Notes: generated from the sequence alone by a model not told the origin. 64,000 nucleotides of DNA from Paracoccus sediminicola (GCF_027912835.1 NZ_CP115768.1:1897501-1961500); one strand, 5' to 3'; counted from the first letter of the stretch, positions 17,246 through 28,481 are shown. A program made the numbers and translations.

Positions 17246-17764
17246 ATGACCCCACTCGGATACCGACGTCTGATCCTGACCCGTCACGCCAAATCCGCCT
17301 GGGACGATCCGACATTAGAGGATTTCGATCGCCCGCTGAACGCGCGCGGCCGCCGCGCGGCGGTTCTTCTGGGCGACTTCATGGCCTCGCGCGGATATGA
17401 GCCGGAAGAGGTTTTGTGCTCTCCGGCGCAGCGGACCCGCGAAACATGGGAGCGTGTGGCCAGTGCCGGGCTGGAAGTGCGTCCGGCCATCCGTTTTGAG
17501 GACCGGCTGTTCCATGCCCGCCCGGCGGATATGCTGGAGGTGCTGAAGACCGCGACCCAGCAGACCGTGATGATGATCGGCCATAATCCCGGCATCGCCG
17601 AATTCGCCGAGAGCCTGCCGGCGCGCCCGCCCATGGACCCCGATTTCCGTCGGTTTCCGACCGCGGCGACGCTGGTCGTCGATTTCCAGATCGAGTCCTG
17701 GTCAGAGGTGAAGCCCGGCACCGGCAGTCTCATGGATTTCGTCCGGATCGACGGGCGCGACTGA
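17246..17764 (+). CDS. SixA-like histidine phosphatase
   Basis: A 172-residue histidine-phosphatase-superfamily protein. The catalytic RH motif is LTRHAKSAWDD (near residue 11) with His as phosphoacceptor. The second histidine region is VMMIGHNPGIAEFAESLP near 110, and the DFDRPLNARGRRAA segment is characteristic of SixA, which dephosphorylates histidine-phosphotransfer proteins. Substrate here is unknown. It stands alone after the argB terminator and is convergent with prs. Confidence 0.85.
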   Translation: MTPLGYRRLILTRHAKSAWDDPTLEDFDRPLNARGRRAAVLLGDFMASRGYEPEEVLCSPAQRTRETWERVASAGLEVRPAIRFEDRLFHARPADMLEVLKTATQQTVMMIGHNPGIAEFAESLPARPPMDPDFRRFPTAATLVVDFQIESWSEVKPGTGSLMDFVRIDGRD

Positions 17765-17779
17765 CGAGTCGCGGCGCGG

Positions 17780-18799
17780 TCAACCGTCGCTGTACAGCCC
17801 CTCGTAGATCGGGCCGAGCGTGTCCAGATCGAAAAGCGAGCTGACCGAGGTGCCGTTCCAGATATTGATGATCGCCTGCGCGAACATCGGCGCTGTCGGC
17901 ACGATGCGGATATTGTCGCAATCCTTCACCGGCGCGGGTTGATCGATCGAATCCGTGATGACCAGAGATTTCATCACCGATTTCTGCACCCGCTCGACCG
18001 CCGGGCCGGACAGAACGCCGTGGGTGATATAGGCATGCACCTCGGTTGCGCCGTGATCGGTCAGAAGCTGCGCCGCCTTGCACAGCGTTCCCGCGGTGTC
18101 GCAGATATCGTCAACGATGATGCAGCTCTTCCCGGTCACATCGCCGATCACGGTCATGTCGGCCACCTCGCCCGCGGTTTCGCGGCGCTTGTCCACGATC
18201 GCCATCGGAACGTTGATCCGCTGCGCGATCTCTCGCGCGCGGGCCACCCCGCCGACATCGGGCGAGACCACCATCAGATCGTCCAACCGGCCCTTGAAGT
18301 GATGCTTGATATCAAGCGCAAAGATCGGCGCGGCGTAAAGATTATCCACCGGGATATCGAAGAAGCCCTGGATCTGGGTCGCGTGCAGATCCAGCGTCAG
18401 CACCCGGTCCACCCCCGCCGTGGTCAGCATATTCGCCACCAGCTTGGCCGAAATCGGCGTGCGCGCCTTGGCGCGGCGATCCTGGCGCGCATAGCCGAAA
18501 TAGGGAATGACGGCGGTGATCCGGTTGGCCGATGAACGCTTCAGCGCATCGGTCATGATCAGCAGCTCCATCAGGTTGTCATTCGCCGGGTTCGAGGTGG
18601 ACTGGATGATATACATGTCCTCACCACGGACATTGTCGAAAACCTCGACGAAGATCTCCTGATCGTTGAAGCGTTCGACACGGGCATCGACGAGCGCCAC
18701 ATTCATCCCACGATGCATCGACATGCGCCTTGCGATGGATTTCGCCAGCGGCGTGTTGGCGTTGCCGGAAATCAGCTTGGGTTCGGTCATCGCGGGCAT
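17780..18799 (-). CDS. prs: Ribose-phosphate pyrophosphokinase
   Basis: Makes PRPP from ribose 5-phosphate and ATP for nucleotide, histidine and tryptophan synthesis. Family motifs are [43 protein letters not shown] (split), [40 protein letters not shown] and the PRPP-binding loop [14 protein letters not shown] near residue 238. The length of 339 is slightly long for the family, from the ATG at 18799, which has AAGGA ten bases upstream; MTEPK at 18790 is an alternative. Convergent with the sixA-like gene. Confidence 0.97.
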   Translation of the reverse strand: MPAMTEPKLISGNANTPLAKSIARRMSMHRGMNVALVDARVERFNDQEIFVEVFDNVRGEDMYIIQSTSNPANDNLMELLIMTDALKRSSANRITAVIPYFGYARQDRRAKARTPISAKLVANMLTTAGVDRVLTLDLHATQIQGFFDIPVDNLYAAPIFALDIKHHFKGRLDDLMVVSPDVGGVARAREIAQRINVPMAIVDKRRETAGEVADMTVIGDVTGKSCIIVDDICDTAGTLCKAAQLLTDHGATEVHAYITHGVLSGPAVERVQKSVMKSLVITDSIDQPAPVKDCDNIRIVPTAPMFAQAIINIWNGTSVSSLFDLDTLGPIYEGLYSDG

Positions 18800-18898
18800 T
18801 GGGGTCGGTCCTTCGCAGGCAGGATTCGGGCGATTGCAGCGGACTTAGCACCGCGCTAGCCTTCCCGCAAACCTCTACCGCCAGAGACGGGACGGCAA

Positions 18899-19498
18899 AT
18901 GGCACATATCGACTATTATCTCGGCACGATCAGCCCTTGGTGTTACCTCGCCGGGGACCGGCTGGAGCGGATGGCCAAGGCGAACGGCGCCACCATCACC
19001 TACAAGCCCATCGATTTGATGCAGCTTTTCGCCCGCACCGGCGGAGTGGCACCCGCCGAACGGCACGAAAGCCGCCTCGCCTACCGCATGCAGGAGCTGG
19101 AGCGCTGGCGCGACCGGCTGGACCTGCCGCTGACGCTGAAGCCTGCGCATTTCCCGGTGAATATGGCACCGTCCTCCTATGCGGTCATCGCGGCGCAGCA
19201 GGCGGGGGAAGGTGACGTCGGCGCTCTCGTGCAGGGGTTTCTGCGCGCGGTCTGGGCCGATGAACGTGACATTTCCGACGATGGGGTGATCCGCGATGTG
19301 CTGGAGAGCGCAGGGTTCGATCCCGGAATCGCCGATAAGGGCCTGCTGGCCGGGGCCGAGCAATATGGCCGCAATCTCGAAGAGGCCGTCGCGGCAGGTG
19401 TCTTTGGCGCGCCCTTTTATATCGTGCGCGAGAGTGGCCAGAAATTCTGGGGTCAGGACCGGTTGGACATGCTGTCAGACCATCTTGCCAGCCTGTGA
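18899..19498 (+). CDS. 2-hydroxychromene-2-carboxylate isomerase-like (DsbA-fold) protein
   Basis: A 199-residue thioredoxin-fold protein of the DsbA/HCCA-isomerase group. It begins HIDYYLGTISPWCYLAGDRL, where kappa-class GST/HCCA isomerases have SPW.Y and an active-site Ser/Cys. Later VFGAPFYIV (the cis-proline loop) and FWGQDRLDMLSDHL match the family end. HCCA isomerase is a glutathione-dependent enzyme of naphthalene breakdown, but many bacterial homologues have other or unknown roles. No aromatic-degradation genes lie here. TGATG overlap couples it to the hydrolase. Confidence 0.82.
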   Translation: MAHIDYYLGTISPWCYLAGDRLERMAKANGATITYKPIDLMQLFARTGGVAPAERHESRLAYRMQELERWRDRLDLPLTLKPAHFPVNMAPSSYAVIAAQQAGEGDVGALVQGFLRAVWADERDISDDGVIRDVLESAGFDPGIADKGLLAGAEQYGRNLEEAVAAGVFGAPFYIVRESGQKFWGQDRLDMLSDHLASL

Positions 19499-20265
19499 TG
19501 CTGCACGCGCGACATTATCCGGGCGATCCAGAACGTCCCGCCATCGGGCTGCATTGCATGATGGGCAGCGGCCGGCTGTTCGAGCCCTTGGCCGCGCATC
19601 TCGACGGGTTGATCGATCTGCATGCGTTTGACTTTCCCGGCCACGGCCGCAGCCCCGACTGGCAGCCGGAAGAAGGCGTCGACCTGCACACCAAGGTCAC
19701 TCGCCACGCTGCTCGGATGATCGAGCGGCCCGTCGATCTGATCGGCCACAGCTTCGGCGCCACCGTGGCATTGCGCATCGCGGTGGGCGTTCCGCAGGCG
19801 ATCCGCAGCCTGACCCTCGTCGAGCCGGTGCTGTTCGCTGCTGCCCCTGCCGCCGCGCGACGCGACGAACAGGACCGGCTTGCCCGCTTCGAACAACAGG
19901 GCGACTGGGACGGGATGCTGCGTCAGTTCCTTGGCGACTGGGGCTCTCCGGGCGAGATCCCGACAGATGGACCGAAGGCCGACCGGCTGCGCCGACAGAT
20001 GCGCATGGTGGTCGATACCAATGCCGCGCTCATGGAAGATCGCGCCGATATTCTGCGCCCTGACGGGCTGGAACAGATTGCCGCGCCGGTGATGCTGATC
20101 GCCGGGGCGAAATCGCCCGATATCGTGCATGACATCTCCGAGGCGCTTGCGGCCCGTCTGCCCGATGTCGGGCGCGCGACAATCCCCGGCGCAGGGCATA
20201 TGCTGCCGCTGACCCATGCCGAGCAGTTCGCCGATCTGACAAGAATGAATCTCGAACGCGCCTAG
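19498..20265 (+). CDS. Alpha/beta-fold hydrolase
   Basis: A 255-residue hydrolase. The strand-nucleophile elbow is DLIGHSFGAT (Ser near residue 85), the oxyanion-side segment is LHCMMGSGRLFEPLA, an acid lies around SLTLVEPVLF or LIAGAKSPD (near 205), and the catalytic His is in IPGAGHMLPLTHAEQF near 230. Substrate unknown. It overlaps the HCCA-isomerase-like gene, so the two proteins may act on related compounds. It is convergent with the threonine aldolase gene, overlapping its stop by four bases. Confidence 0.87.
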   Translation: MLHARHYPGDPERPAIGLHCMMGSGRLFEPLAAHLDGLIDLHAFDFPGHGRSPDWQPEEGVDLHTKVTRHAARMIERPVDLIGHSFGATVALRIAVGVPQAIRSLTLVEPVLFAAAPAAARRDEQDRLARFEQQGDWDGMLRQFLGDWGSPGEIPTDGPKADRLRRQMRMVVDTNAALMEDRADILRPDGLEQIAAPVMLIAGAKSPDIVHDISEALAARLPDVGRATIPGAGHMLPLTHAEQFADLTRMNLERA

Positions 20266-21305
20266 CCGCGCAATGCCTCGATCAACCGGTCGACTTCCTC
20301 GGGGGTGGTGCTCCAGCTGCACACGAAGCGCAGCGTGACCTCCTCGTCGGTGTCCTCGCCGATTGAGGCCCAGCGGTTGAACGTTGCGCCCGCTGCCCTC
20401 GCGCGGTCCTCGGCGTCGACAGGCAGAACAGCGAAGACCTGACTGGATTCGACAGGCTGCGCCAGCCGGGCACCCTCGATATCCTCCAGCCCGCGCGCAA
20501 GCCGCGTCGCCATGTCATTGGCATTGGCCGCCAGCCGCAGCCACAGCCCGTCCTCGAGCAGCGCATGGAACTGCGCCGACAGATAGCGATGCTTCGACAG
20601 AAGATGGCCGCTGCGCTTGCGCATGAAGGCAAGCCGCTCGGCATGTTCACCATCGAAGGCCACCACCGCCTCGACCCCGAGTGCACCGTTCTTCGTCCCG
20701 CCAAAGGACAAAAGATCGACGCCCGCGCGATGGGTCAGATCGGCCGGATCGGCCCCGGTGCCGACCACCGCATTGGCGAAGCGCGCGCCATCCATATGCA
20801 GCGCAAGCTTATGCTGCCGCGCCACCGCGGAGATTTCAGCCACCATATCCGGCGTCCAGACCCGCCCCCATTCGGTTGAATTGGTAATCGACACCGCGCC
20901 AGGCTGTCCGCCGCCCAGTCCCTCGCCAGCCCAGAAACTGGCCGCATGTTCAAGCGCATCGGCGTCCATCACTGCCCCCTCGCCGGGGATCAGCGTCAGC
21001 TTCGCACCGCCCGTGAACATCTCGGGCGCGCCGCATTCGGATGTCTCGATATGCGCCTCTTCGTGGCAGAAGATCCGCTGCCATGGCTGCGTCACGGCGC
21101 TGAGAGAGATCACATTCGCCGCCGTGCCGGTCGCCACGAACATCACCTCGGCCTCGGGTGCGTCGAGAACCTCTCGCACGCGATCCGCCGCGGCGCGGGT
21201 CAGACGGTCAGCGCCGTAAGAGGCCACATGCCCGTCATTCGCCGCCGCCAGACCCGCTATCACCGAAGGATGCGCGCCAGAGCAGTTGTCAGATGCGAAA
21301 TTCAT
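20262..21305 (-). CDS. ltaE: Low-specificity L-threonine aldolase
   Basis: A 347-residue PLP enzyme of the threonine aldolase/beta-eliminating lyase group, splitting L-threonine or allo-threonine to glycine and acetaldehyde. The N-terminus FASDNCSGAHPSVIAGLAAA matches the substrate-binding start, HEEAHIETSECGAPEMF and LHMDGARFANAVVG are family segments, and the PLP lysine is in DLLSFGGTKNGALGVEA near 212. Its stop overlaps the convergent hydrolase and its start overlaps ycgN by four bases, making an operon with ycgN. Confidence 0.93.
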   Translation of the reverse strand: MNFASDNCSGAHPSVIAGLAAANDGHVASYGADRLTRAAADRVREVLDAPEAEVMFVATGTAANVISLSAVTQPWQRIFCHEEAHIETSECGAPEMFTGGAKLTLIPGEGAVMDADALEHAASFWAGEGLGGGQPGAVSITNSTEWGRVWTPDMVAEISAVARQHKLALHMDGARFANAVVGTGADPADLTHRAGVDLLSFGGTKNGALGVEAVVAFDGEHAERLAFMRKRSGHLLSKHRYLSAQFHALLEDGLWLRLAANANDMATRLARGLEDIEGARLAQPVESSQVFAVLPVDAEDRARAAGATFNRWASIGEDTDEEVTLRFVCSWSTTPEEVDRLIEALRG

Positions 21306-21742
21306 GACTGATCCTCGATGATGTAATCTTCCCAGTCGTCCTCGGACACCTCGGCCTCGGACACGATTCGGCCCCGCATCGAGACGCCCGCGCGATGGAC
21401 TGCCTCGCGATCGCCACTGATCAGGTAATGCCAGTCGTAAAGCGCCCGCCCCTCATGGCGCAAGCGATAGGCGCAGGTTGCGGGCAGCCAATAGCTGATA
21501 TCGGCGATCTTCTCCGGCGTCAGAGAAACGCATTCGGGCACGTAGAAATGACGGATCGGATAGCGCGTGCAGCGGCAGGTCTCGCCATCCAGCAAACGGC
21601 AGGCCACGCGGGTGAAGGCAAGCTCGTCAGTGTCCTCGAATTCCAGCTTGTTGAGGCAGCATTTGCCGCAGCCATCGCAAAGCGCCTCCCATTCCTGCGG
21701 GTCGAGCTGGTCGAGCGGCAGTTCCCAGAACCGCGGTCGCAT
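21302..21742 (-). CDS. YcgN-family cysteine-cluster protein (UPF0260)
   Basis: A 146-residue soluble protein of the YcgN/YkgJ cysteine-cluster family, presumed to bind zinc or an iron-sulfur cluster. Cysteines occur as LCDGCGKCCLNKLEF (residues 22-36), VACRLLDGETCRCTRYP (about 46-62), VPECVSL and ATCAYR. The N-terminus RPRFWELPLDQLDPQEWEAL is typical. Function unknown. It overlaps threonine aldolase downstream and touches ribF upstream, so these three genes likely share a transcript. Confidence 0.92.
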   Translation of the reverse strand: MRPRFWELPLDQLDPQEWEALCDGCGKCCLNKLEFEDTDELAFTRVACRLLDGETCRCTRYPIRHFYVPECVSLTPEKIADISYWLPATCAYRLRHEGRALYDWHYLISGDREAVHRAGVSMRGRIVSEAEVSEDDWEDYIIEDQS

Positions 21743-22671
21743 CAGATTTCCGCCAGGGCCACGCGGGCCTCGGCACTGTCCCGATCCATCTGTGCGATCA
21801 GCGCGTCGAGACCGTCGAACTTCACCTCCGGCCGCAGAAACTCGATCAGCGCGACGGAAAGATGCTCGCCATAAAGATCGCCCTCGAAATCAAAAAGATG
21901 CACTTCGAGATTGGGCCGGTTCTCGCCGAACATCGGCCGCACCCCAAGGCTCGCCACGCCGGGCCAGCGGCCTTGATGCGGCCCGCCGAGCACATCGGCA
22001 AGCACCGCATAGACACCCAGCTTGGGCAGATGCAGCCCCTCGACCGACATGTTGGCGGTGGGATAGCCCAATTCACGGCCACGCTTTTCGCCGTGCAGGA
22101 CCTCGCCCTCGATCCGGTGCCAATGGCCCAGCATCCGTTCAGCATCGCGCGGGCGCCCTTCGGCCAGCGCCTCGCGGGTCGCGGTCGAGGAAAACTCGGC
22201 CCCGTCTTCCCCGATCAGCTCAGCCACCGTGACCCCGAAGCCAAAGCGCGCCCCCAGTTCGCGCAGCGTTTCGGCGTCGCCTGCGCGGGCCTTGCCAAAG
22301 CGGAAATCCTGCCCGACCGTGACATGACGCACACCAAGCCCATCGGCCAGCACCTCGCGGGCGAAAGCCTCGGGGCTTTGCCCGGCAAGAACCGGGCCGA
22401 ACGGCAGTTCGAACAGGTGGTCAACGCCGAGACGGCGCAGGCGGTTGGCCCGCGCCTCGGCATTCATCAATCGGAAAGGCGGCGCGTCGGGGGCGAAATA
22501 TTCGCGCGGATGCGGCTCAAAGGTAATGACGCCCAGCGGGGCCTCGATTGCGGCCCGGGCAGCGTCGATGACCGCCTGATGACCACGATGCACACCATCG
22601 AAATTGCCCATCGCGACGGTGGTCCCGCGCGTGGCCTCCGGCACAGTGGTCCAGTGTCGATGGATCTGCAA
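21742..22671 (-). CDS. ribF: Bifunctional riboflavin kinase / FAD synthetase
   Basis: Makes FMN and FAD from riboflavin. The N-terminal adenylyltransferase has AMGNFDGVHRGHQAVI (HxGH-type nucleotide loop) and ITFEPHPREYFAPD, then FSSTATREALAEGRP. The C-terminal kinase has GRELGYPTANM and GENRPNLEVHLFDFEGDLYGEHLSV. I chose the TTG at 22671 as start (about 309 residues, family norm) because GAAGG lies seven bases upstream; the ATG at 22761 would add 30 unconserved residues. It is followed directly by ycgN. FAD from RibF serves the whole cell; no riboswitch is seen upstream. Confidence 0.93.
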   Translation of the reverse strand: MQIHRHWTTVPEATRGTTVAMGNFDGVHRGHQAVIDAARAAIEAPLGVITFEPHPREYFAPDAPPFRLMNAEARANRLRRLGVDHLFELPFGPVLAGQSPEAFAREVLADGLGVRHVTVGQDFRFGKARAGDAETLRELGARFGFGVTVAELIGEDGAEFSSTATREALAEGRPRDAERMLGHWHRIEGEVLHGEKRGRELGYPTANMSVEGLHLPKLGVYAVLADVLGGPHQGRWPGVASLGVRPMFGENRPNLEVHLFDFEGDLYGEHLSVALIEFLRPEVKFDGLDALIAQMDRDSAEARVALAEI

Positions 22672-22764
22672 CTTGCCCCCTTCCGGACGAACCCACAATG
22701 GTGCCCGGTCCGCTTCACACCCGCGTTCCGGTCGTATCGCGCAGCGCGTCACGGGTTGCAAGCA

Positions 22765-23286
22765 TCAGCCGAGACGCCACTCCGCGGGCAGAGCCGCCAG
22801 CAGGTGCTGCGCCTCGATGCGGCGGGGACGGTGCGGCTCCGGATCTTCGGTATAGGGCTGGGCTGCGAGCTTGCTTACCCACGCCTCGGGCAGGTCGTTC
22901 TCAAGGGCGCCGGCCAGAACGAGCCCCCGATACCAAGCGAAGGGCAACAAGCCCTGCTGGCGAAATGCGGGCGCTGCGATATAGCTGAAGGCCATGATCT
23001 CAGCATGCTGGCTGCGGACCGCAACTTCGGCGCGGTCATAGCCCCGCCCAACGCCCTCGATCTTATCCAACAGCGCGATTTCGGCCGGCGTAATCTCGTA
23101 AAGCACACCCTGCGCCGCTTCGGTGCTGTCCTGTCGCAGCGTCGCCTTACCCGAGCCATCCTGCCCGATCTTGTCGAACGCAATGCCAAAACCCGGAGCC
23201 TCGGCCCGCCCGATCGCGTCTGCCGAGGGACATCGCGCCGCCAGCCGCGCATGAAGCATGTTCGAGCCATAGGCGAAATACAGCAT
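22765..23286 (-). CDS. Gamma-glutamylcyclotransferase-family protein
   Basis: A 173-residue protein starting LYFAYGSNMLHARLAARCPS, the signature of the GGCT/AIG2-like cyclotransferase fold, with the second element GVLYEITPAEIALLDKIEGVGRGYDR. Related enzymes release 5-oxoproline from gamma-glutamyl compounds. The exact substrate is unknown. The C-terminal half has LPFAWYRGLVLAGALEN, seen in bacterial homologues. It starts three bases from the HAD gene stop upstream and probably shares its transcript. Confidence 0.85.
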   Translation of the reverse strand: MLYFAYGSNMLHARLAARCPSADAIGRAEAPGFGIAFDKIGQDGSGKATLRQDSTEAAQGVLYEITPAEIALLDKIEGVGRGYDRAEVAVRSQHAEIMAFSYIAAPAFRQQGLLPFAWYRGLVLAGALENDLPEAWVSKLAAQPYTEDPEPHRPRRIEAQHLLAALPAEWRLG

Positions 23287-23289
23287 CGC

Positions 23290-24156
23290 TCAGCGCAGGC
23301 GGCCCATCGAGAAGGTCGCATCCATCCCCTGCCCTGCCAGCCAGCTGTCGAGCCGCGCCTGGTCGGGATTCTCGACATCATCGCCCATATGCTCGGCAGC
23401 CAATCCGCCGGTGATGAAGATCGAATCCAGCCCCTCGCCGACAGCCCCCGCGATATCGGTCCTGATGCCGTCGCCGATCACCAGAATGCGCGCGCCATCG
23501 CGCAAGGCCAGCCTCCGCCGGGCAAGATCGTAGATCGGCGGGTGCGGCTTGCCGAAATAAAGCGACTCGCCGCCCATCTGCTCATAGAACTCGGCAATCG
23601 CGCCTGCGCAATAGATCCGCCGGTCGCCCAGATCCACGACGATATCCGGATTGGCGCAGAGCAGCTTGAGCCCTCGCTCCCGCGCCAGCATAAGCTGTGC
23701 GCGATAATCTTCCGGCGTGTCGGAATTTTCGTCAAAGGGGCCAGTGCAAACGATGCCCTCGGCCTCCTCCAGCCCGACTCGGGTGATCGGCGCGGCATCA
23801 TTCCATTCCGGCGGCGCGTCAAAGAAGCCGTCATCCTTCGCCGGGCCGATATGCCAGACCCGCCTTCCGACCGCCCCGGCGAACAGACCGTCCTGCGCCG
23901 CATCGCCAGAGGTGACGATGCTGTCATAAGCCTCCGCAGGAATGCCGAGCCGCCCGAAACCGGCCTCGACCAGGGGCGCCGGGCGCGGCGCATTGGTCAG
24001 CAGACAGACCTGCCCCCCACCCTCACGAAAGCGCTGCAACGCAGCGACCGCCGCAGGATAGGCGCTGATCCCGTTATGGACGCAACCCCAGAGATCGCAG
24101 AACAGCACATCGTAATTCGCAGCGATCTCGTCCAGAGACCGGATGATCCGTGTCAT
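23290..24156 (-). CDS. HAD-superfamily hydrolase (TIGR01459 type)
   Basis: A 288-residue phosphatase-like protein of the NagD/PGP-type subfamily IIA. Motif I reads DVLFCDLWGCVHNG near residue 15; in most members this is DxDGV/T, and here the second aspartate position is W-G, as usual in the TIGR01459 group. Motif II is LLTNAPRPAP near 52, the Lys region is YFGKPHPPIYDLA near 196, and motif IV is ILVIGDGIRTDIAGA near 221. It probably removes phosphate from a sugar or small metabolite. It follows the ppaC hairpin on the same strand. Confidence 0.85.
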   Translation of the reverse strand: MTRIIRSLDEIAANYDVLFCDLWGCVHNGISAYPAAVAALQRFREGGGQVCLLTNAPRPAPLVEAGFGRLGIPAEAYDSIVTSGDAAQDGLFAGAVGRRVWHIGPAKDDGFFDAPPEWNDAAPITRVGLEEAEGIVCTGPFDENSDTPEDYRAQLMLARERGLKLLCANPDIVVDLGDRRIYCAGAIAEFYEQMGGESLYFGKPHPPIYDLARRRLALRDGARILVIGDGIRTDIAGAVGEGLDSIFITGGLAAEHMGDDVENPDQARLDSWLAGQGMDATFSMGRLR

Positions 24157-24188
24157 CTCTTCATCCTGACAGAAATATCCTCGGGGGT

Positions 24189-24209
24189 CCGGGGGCAGAC
24201 AGCCCCCGG
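24189..24209 (-). terminator. Stem-loop after the pyrophosphatase gene
   Basis: A perfect 8-base-pair stem (CCGGGGGC / GCCCCCGG, five-base loop) sits 12 bases after the ppaC stop, followed on the minus strand by GACCCCCGAGGATATTTC. It lacks a long T run, so termination may be partial or rely on the GGATATTT element. A similar GGGGATATTTGG follows the EAL-like gene at 12530. Confidence 0.5.
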
Positions 24210-24220
24210 CTTTCGTCAGA

Positions 24221-25138
24221 TCACAGCTTGAGCGCCGGAATGATCTGCTTCTTGCGCGACATGATACCGGGCAGCACGACCGAGTCGCCCTCGACCTTTG
24301 CGTCGAAAGAGGCCTCGGCGATCTGCTTCACGCGATCATTCGGGACCAGCAAAGTCGCTTCTTCCTTGAGAATGTCGACGACGAACAGCAGAAGCTCGTC
24401 CACCTTGTCGGCAGAGGTGACCGCCGGCATGGCGTCGATCAGAGCCTGCTTGCGCTCCAGCAATACGCCGGGCGCGGTGGTTTCCAGTACCGAGACCCGC
24501 AGCTTGGTGTCTTCCAGATCGAATTCCTTGCTGTCCATCCGCAGCAGATCCTCGTCCGAGAAGGCAGAGACATCGGATTTCGCCGCGAACATTTCGGCGG
24601 CGTATTCGGAGATGTCGATCTTCAGTTCGCCGGCCAGTTTTTCGGCAACGGCGCGGTCATGGCCGGTCGTCGTGGGGCTGCGGAATTCCAACGTGTCCGA
24701 CAGGATGCAGGTCAGCATCACGCCCTTCACCCAGTCCGGGGCCTGCGCCATGTCCTCGCCGATCAGGTCATGCATGATCGTCGCAGTGCAAGCGAGCGGG
24801 CGGATGGTGATATTGATCGGCGCGCGGGTCTTCAGTCCGCCAAACAGCATGTGATGGTCGATGATCTCGATGATCTCGGCGTCGTTGATCTTCTCGGGCA
24901 GTTCGGCGGGATTGTTGGTGTCGCAGATCACCACCTGATCGCCCTCGCCCAGCTCGGTGACGATCTCGGGCATCTCCTGCTCCCAACGCGACAGCATCCA
25001 GGCCGCTTCGGTATTGGTGGTACCCTGCAAGACCGCCCGCGCCGGGGTCTTGCGGATCTCGTTGAGATACCAGGCCCAGATCAGGGGCGAGCCGGTTGCG
25101 TCGGTGTCGGGGGATTTATGGGCGAGAACGGTAATCAT
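24221..25138 (-). CDS. ppaC: Manganese-dependent inorganic pyrophosphatase (family II)
   Basis: A 305-residue DHH-superfamily pyrophosphatase that hydrolyses pyrophosphate using manganese or cobalt. Metal ligands are [18 protein letters not shown] (His and two Asp, residues 4-21), VVICDTNN near 76, and [13 protein letters not shown] near 95-107 (DHH). The C-terminal DHHA2 domain ends [16 protein letters not shown]. The start at 25138 (MITVLAHKS) is fixed by conservation; the open frame extends 21 codons upstream. Likely monocistronic. Confidence 0.95.
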   Translation of the reverse strand: MITVLAHKSPDTDATGSPLIWAWYLNEIRKTPARAVLQGTTNTEAAWMLSRWEQEMPEIVTELGEGDQVVICDTNNPAELPEKINDAEIIEIIDHHMLFGGLKTRAPINITIRPLACTATIMHDLIGEDMAQAPDWVKGVMLTCILSDTLEFRSPTTTGHDRAVAEKLAGELKIDISEYAAEMFAAKSDVSAFSDEDLLRMDSKEFDLEDTKLRVSVLETTAPGVLLERKQALIDAMPAVTSADKVDELLLFVVDILKEEATLLVPNDRVKQIAEASFDAKVEGDSVVLPGIMSRKKQIIPALKL

Positions 25139-25266
25139 GGCGGGCTCCTGTACAGAGATCGGTGCGGAATTCGGCGCTGTCCTATCGGTTCGGCCTGGCA
25201 AAGTCCATTATGCCAGGGCACGACAGCATCGTTTCCGGCGCTGCCATGCATCGGCGCAACGCCCGG

Positions 25267-26280
25267 TCAAAGCGCGCGCCTCTCGATGGTCCAGCCATCC
25301 TTTTCCAGCAACCGCAGCACTCCCTCTTCGCCCGGAAGATGCAGCGCCCCGAATGCAGCGACCACGCCCTTGCCAGAGCCGGCTGCATCCGATGCCGCCT
25401 CGGTCAGGCGCGCGATCCAGCTCTGATTGCGGTCAATCATCAGCATCTGCTGGGCTTCCGCTGTCATTTCGTCGACCTCTGCCTCGCTGAGGCCCGTATT
25501 GCGATAGGCATCGATCCGACCGAACTCCCAGATTTGCCAGACATTTTCCTCCGCATAGGCATCGCTCATGGTGACGGCGTAATCATCGGCATGTGCCGCG
25601 CCGGGAAGCGAATAGCGGATCATCTCGATCTCTTCTTCGGGCGTGAGCTCTGCGAACATGCGCAGCACGGTATCCCATGGCTCAAGTGCCCGGATCGGCA
25701 CGCCCCGAGCCTCGGCGACATCCATCAGCCGCCAGTCGAGCCCACGATTTGCGTCGGGATCGGACATCTCCCGGATCATGCAGGGGGCGAGGCCCAACAT
25801 GGTCGCCGCATACCAGGGTTTCAGCCGCGAAGCGATGATTGCGGGCAGGCCGCGCTCTTCAAGGGCGGAAGAAAGCGCCGCCCAGTCCTCGTCGCTCAGA
25901 CGTTCGGGCAGGGTCGGGCCGTCTGGGTCGACCATCAGCGAAGGATCGCTGGCCATGCGCGCCTTCATCCTGTCCTCTTCCTCGGGGCCCATCTCGACCA
26001 GCAGGAGGGCTGCATCCGCGATTGCAGGCTCCAGCCCCTCGACGATCGCCGCATGACCAGCATCGTCGAAATGGAAAGTGCCGATCAGGGATATGGTTGC
26101 GTTCCCCTTCACGGCTTGCCAGTAAAGCCCTTCGTGATATGGAACCGCCTCGGTCCGCGATGCGATCTCTGCCTGCAGATCCTGAGGCAGCGCGTCGATC
26201 AGATTGTTACCGACGCAGGACGCCGCAGAGGCGGAGCCTGCGGCGAAGCAAAATGCGAGGGCGGCGATGGCGGTCTTCAT
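25267..26280 (-). CDS. TraB/GumN-family exported protein
   Basis: A 337-residue protein with an N-terminal signal peptide ([20 protein letters not shown], cleavage likely after residue 20). The TraB/GumN (Tiki-related) metalloprotease fold shows its first GxxH as [12 protein letters not shown] near 58 with following Glu-rich [12 protein letters not shown], and the second as [15 protein letters not shown] near 311. These residues are proposed metal ligands. Substrate unknown, acting in the periplasm. It is divergent from groES; the promoter region between carries the CIRCE operator, which may not affect this gene. Confidence 0.88.
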   Translation of the reverse strand: MKTAIAALAFCFAAGSASAASCVGNNLIDALPQDLQAEIASRTEAVPYHEGLYWQAVKGNATISLIGTFHFDDAGHAAIVEGLEPAIADAALLLVEMGPEEEDRMKARMASDPSLMVDPDGPTLPERLSDEDWAALSSALEERGLPAIIASRLKPWYAATMLGLAPCMIREMSDPDANRGLDWRLMDVAEARGVPIRALEPWDTVLRMFAELTPEEEIEMIRYSLPGAAHADDYAVTMSDAYAEENVWQIWEFGRIDAYRNTGLSEAEVDEMTAEAQQMLMIDRNQSWIARLTEAASDAAGSGKGVVAAFGALHLPGEEGVLRLLEKDGWTIERRAL

Positions 26281-26364
26281 GGGGTCTCTCCATCCTGTTG
26301 CGCGGAGGGTCACACAGCCCGCGCCGCAAGGCCAGAGCGGCGAAAATTTTTCCCGTCATTTCCG

Positions 26365-26393
26365 TTGACAGCCGCGTTATCGCATCCTAAATC
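26365..26393 (+). promoter_or_regulatory. Predicted promoter of groESL
   Basis: TTGACA (26365-26370) with TAAATC 17 bases downstream (26388-26393). The match of the -10 box is weak, but the position immediately before the CIRCE repeat fits an HrcA-controlled sigma-70 promoter. Confidence 0.55.
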
Positions 26394-26400
26394 GGCGCCA

Positions 26401-26427
26401 TTGGCACTCACTGGTGTCGAGTGCCAA
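26401..26427 (+). promoter_or_regulatory. CIRCE element (HrcA operator)
   Basis: The inverted repeat TTGGCACTC-N9-GAGTGCCAA is perfect over nine bases per arm and matches the CIRCE consensus TTAGCACTC-N9-GAGTGCTAA with a compensated change. It lies 37 bases before groES. HrcA binding here should repress groESL until heat shock, when GroEL is occupied. hrcA itself is not in the window. Confidence 0.93.
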
Positions 26428-26463
26428 CAGCAACACTGCAACCTGAAACACCGGAGTGTTAAC

Positions 26464-26751
26464 ATGGCCTTCAAACCGCTGCACGACCGCGTTCTGGTCA
26501 AGCGCGTCGAATCCGACGAAAAGACCAAGGGCGGGCTGATCATCCCCGATTCCGCGAAAGAGAAACCCGCTGAAGGCGAAGTCGTCGCCGTCGGCGAAGG
26601 CGCCCGGAAAGATTCGGGCGAGCTGATCGCACCTGCCGTCAAGGCTGGCGACCGCGTCCTGTTCGGCAAATGGTCGGGCACCGAGGTCACGCTGGACGGC
26701 GAAGAGCTGCTCATCATGAAGGAAAGCGACATCATGGGCATCGTCGGCTGA
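26464..26751 (+). CDS. groES: Co-chaperonin GroES
   Basis: A 95-residue co-chaperonin that caps the GroEL ring. Family features are [36 protein letters not shown] (mobile loop) and [14 protein letters not shown], ending [13 protein letters not shown] ([10 protein letters not shown]). The ATG at 26464 is preceded by GGAGTG; a far longer open frame upstream runs antisense to the TraB gene and is spurious. It is under CIRCE control and 53 bases before groEL. Confidence 0.98.
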   Translation: MAFKPLHDRVLVKRVESDEKTKGGLIIPDSAKEKPAEGEVVAVGEGARKDSGELIAPAVKAGDRVLFGKWSGTEVTLDGEELLIMKESDIMGIVG

Positions 26752-26765
26752 TCGCCACGCCCTGA

Positions 26766-28457
<1,692 letters not shown>

Positions 28458-28481
28458 TCCCCTGCCCTCATGGCAGAAACG

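Noticed and set aside
21862..24231. A 789-codon plus-strand open frame
   Set aside because: It runs antisense to ribF, the GGCT-like gene and the HAD gene, all of which are supported by conserved motifs.
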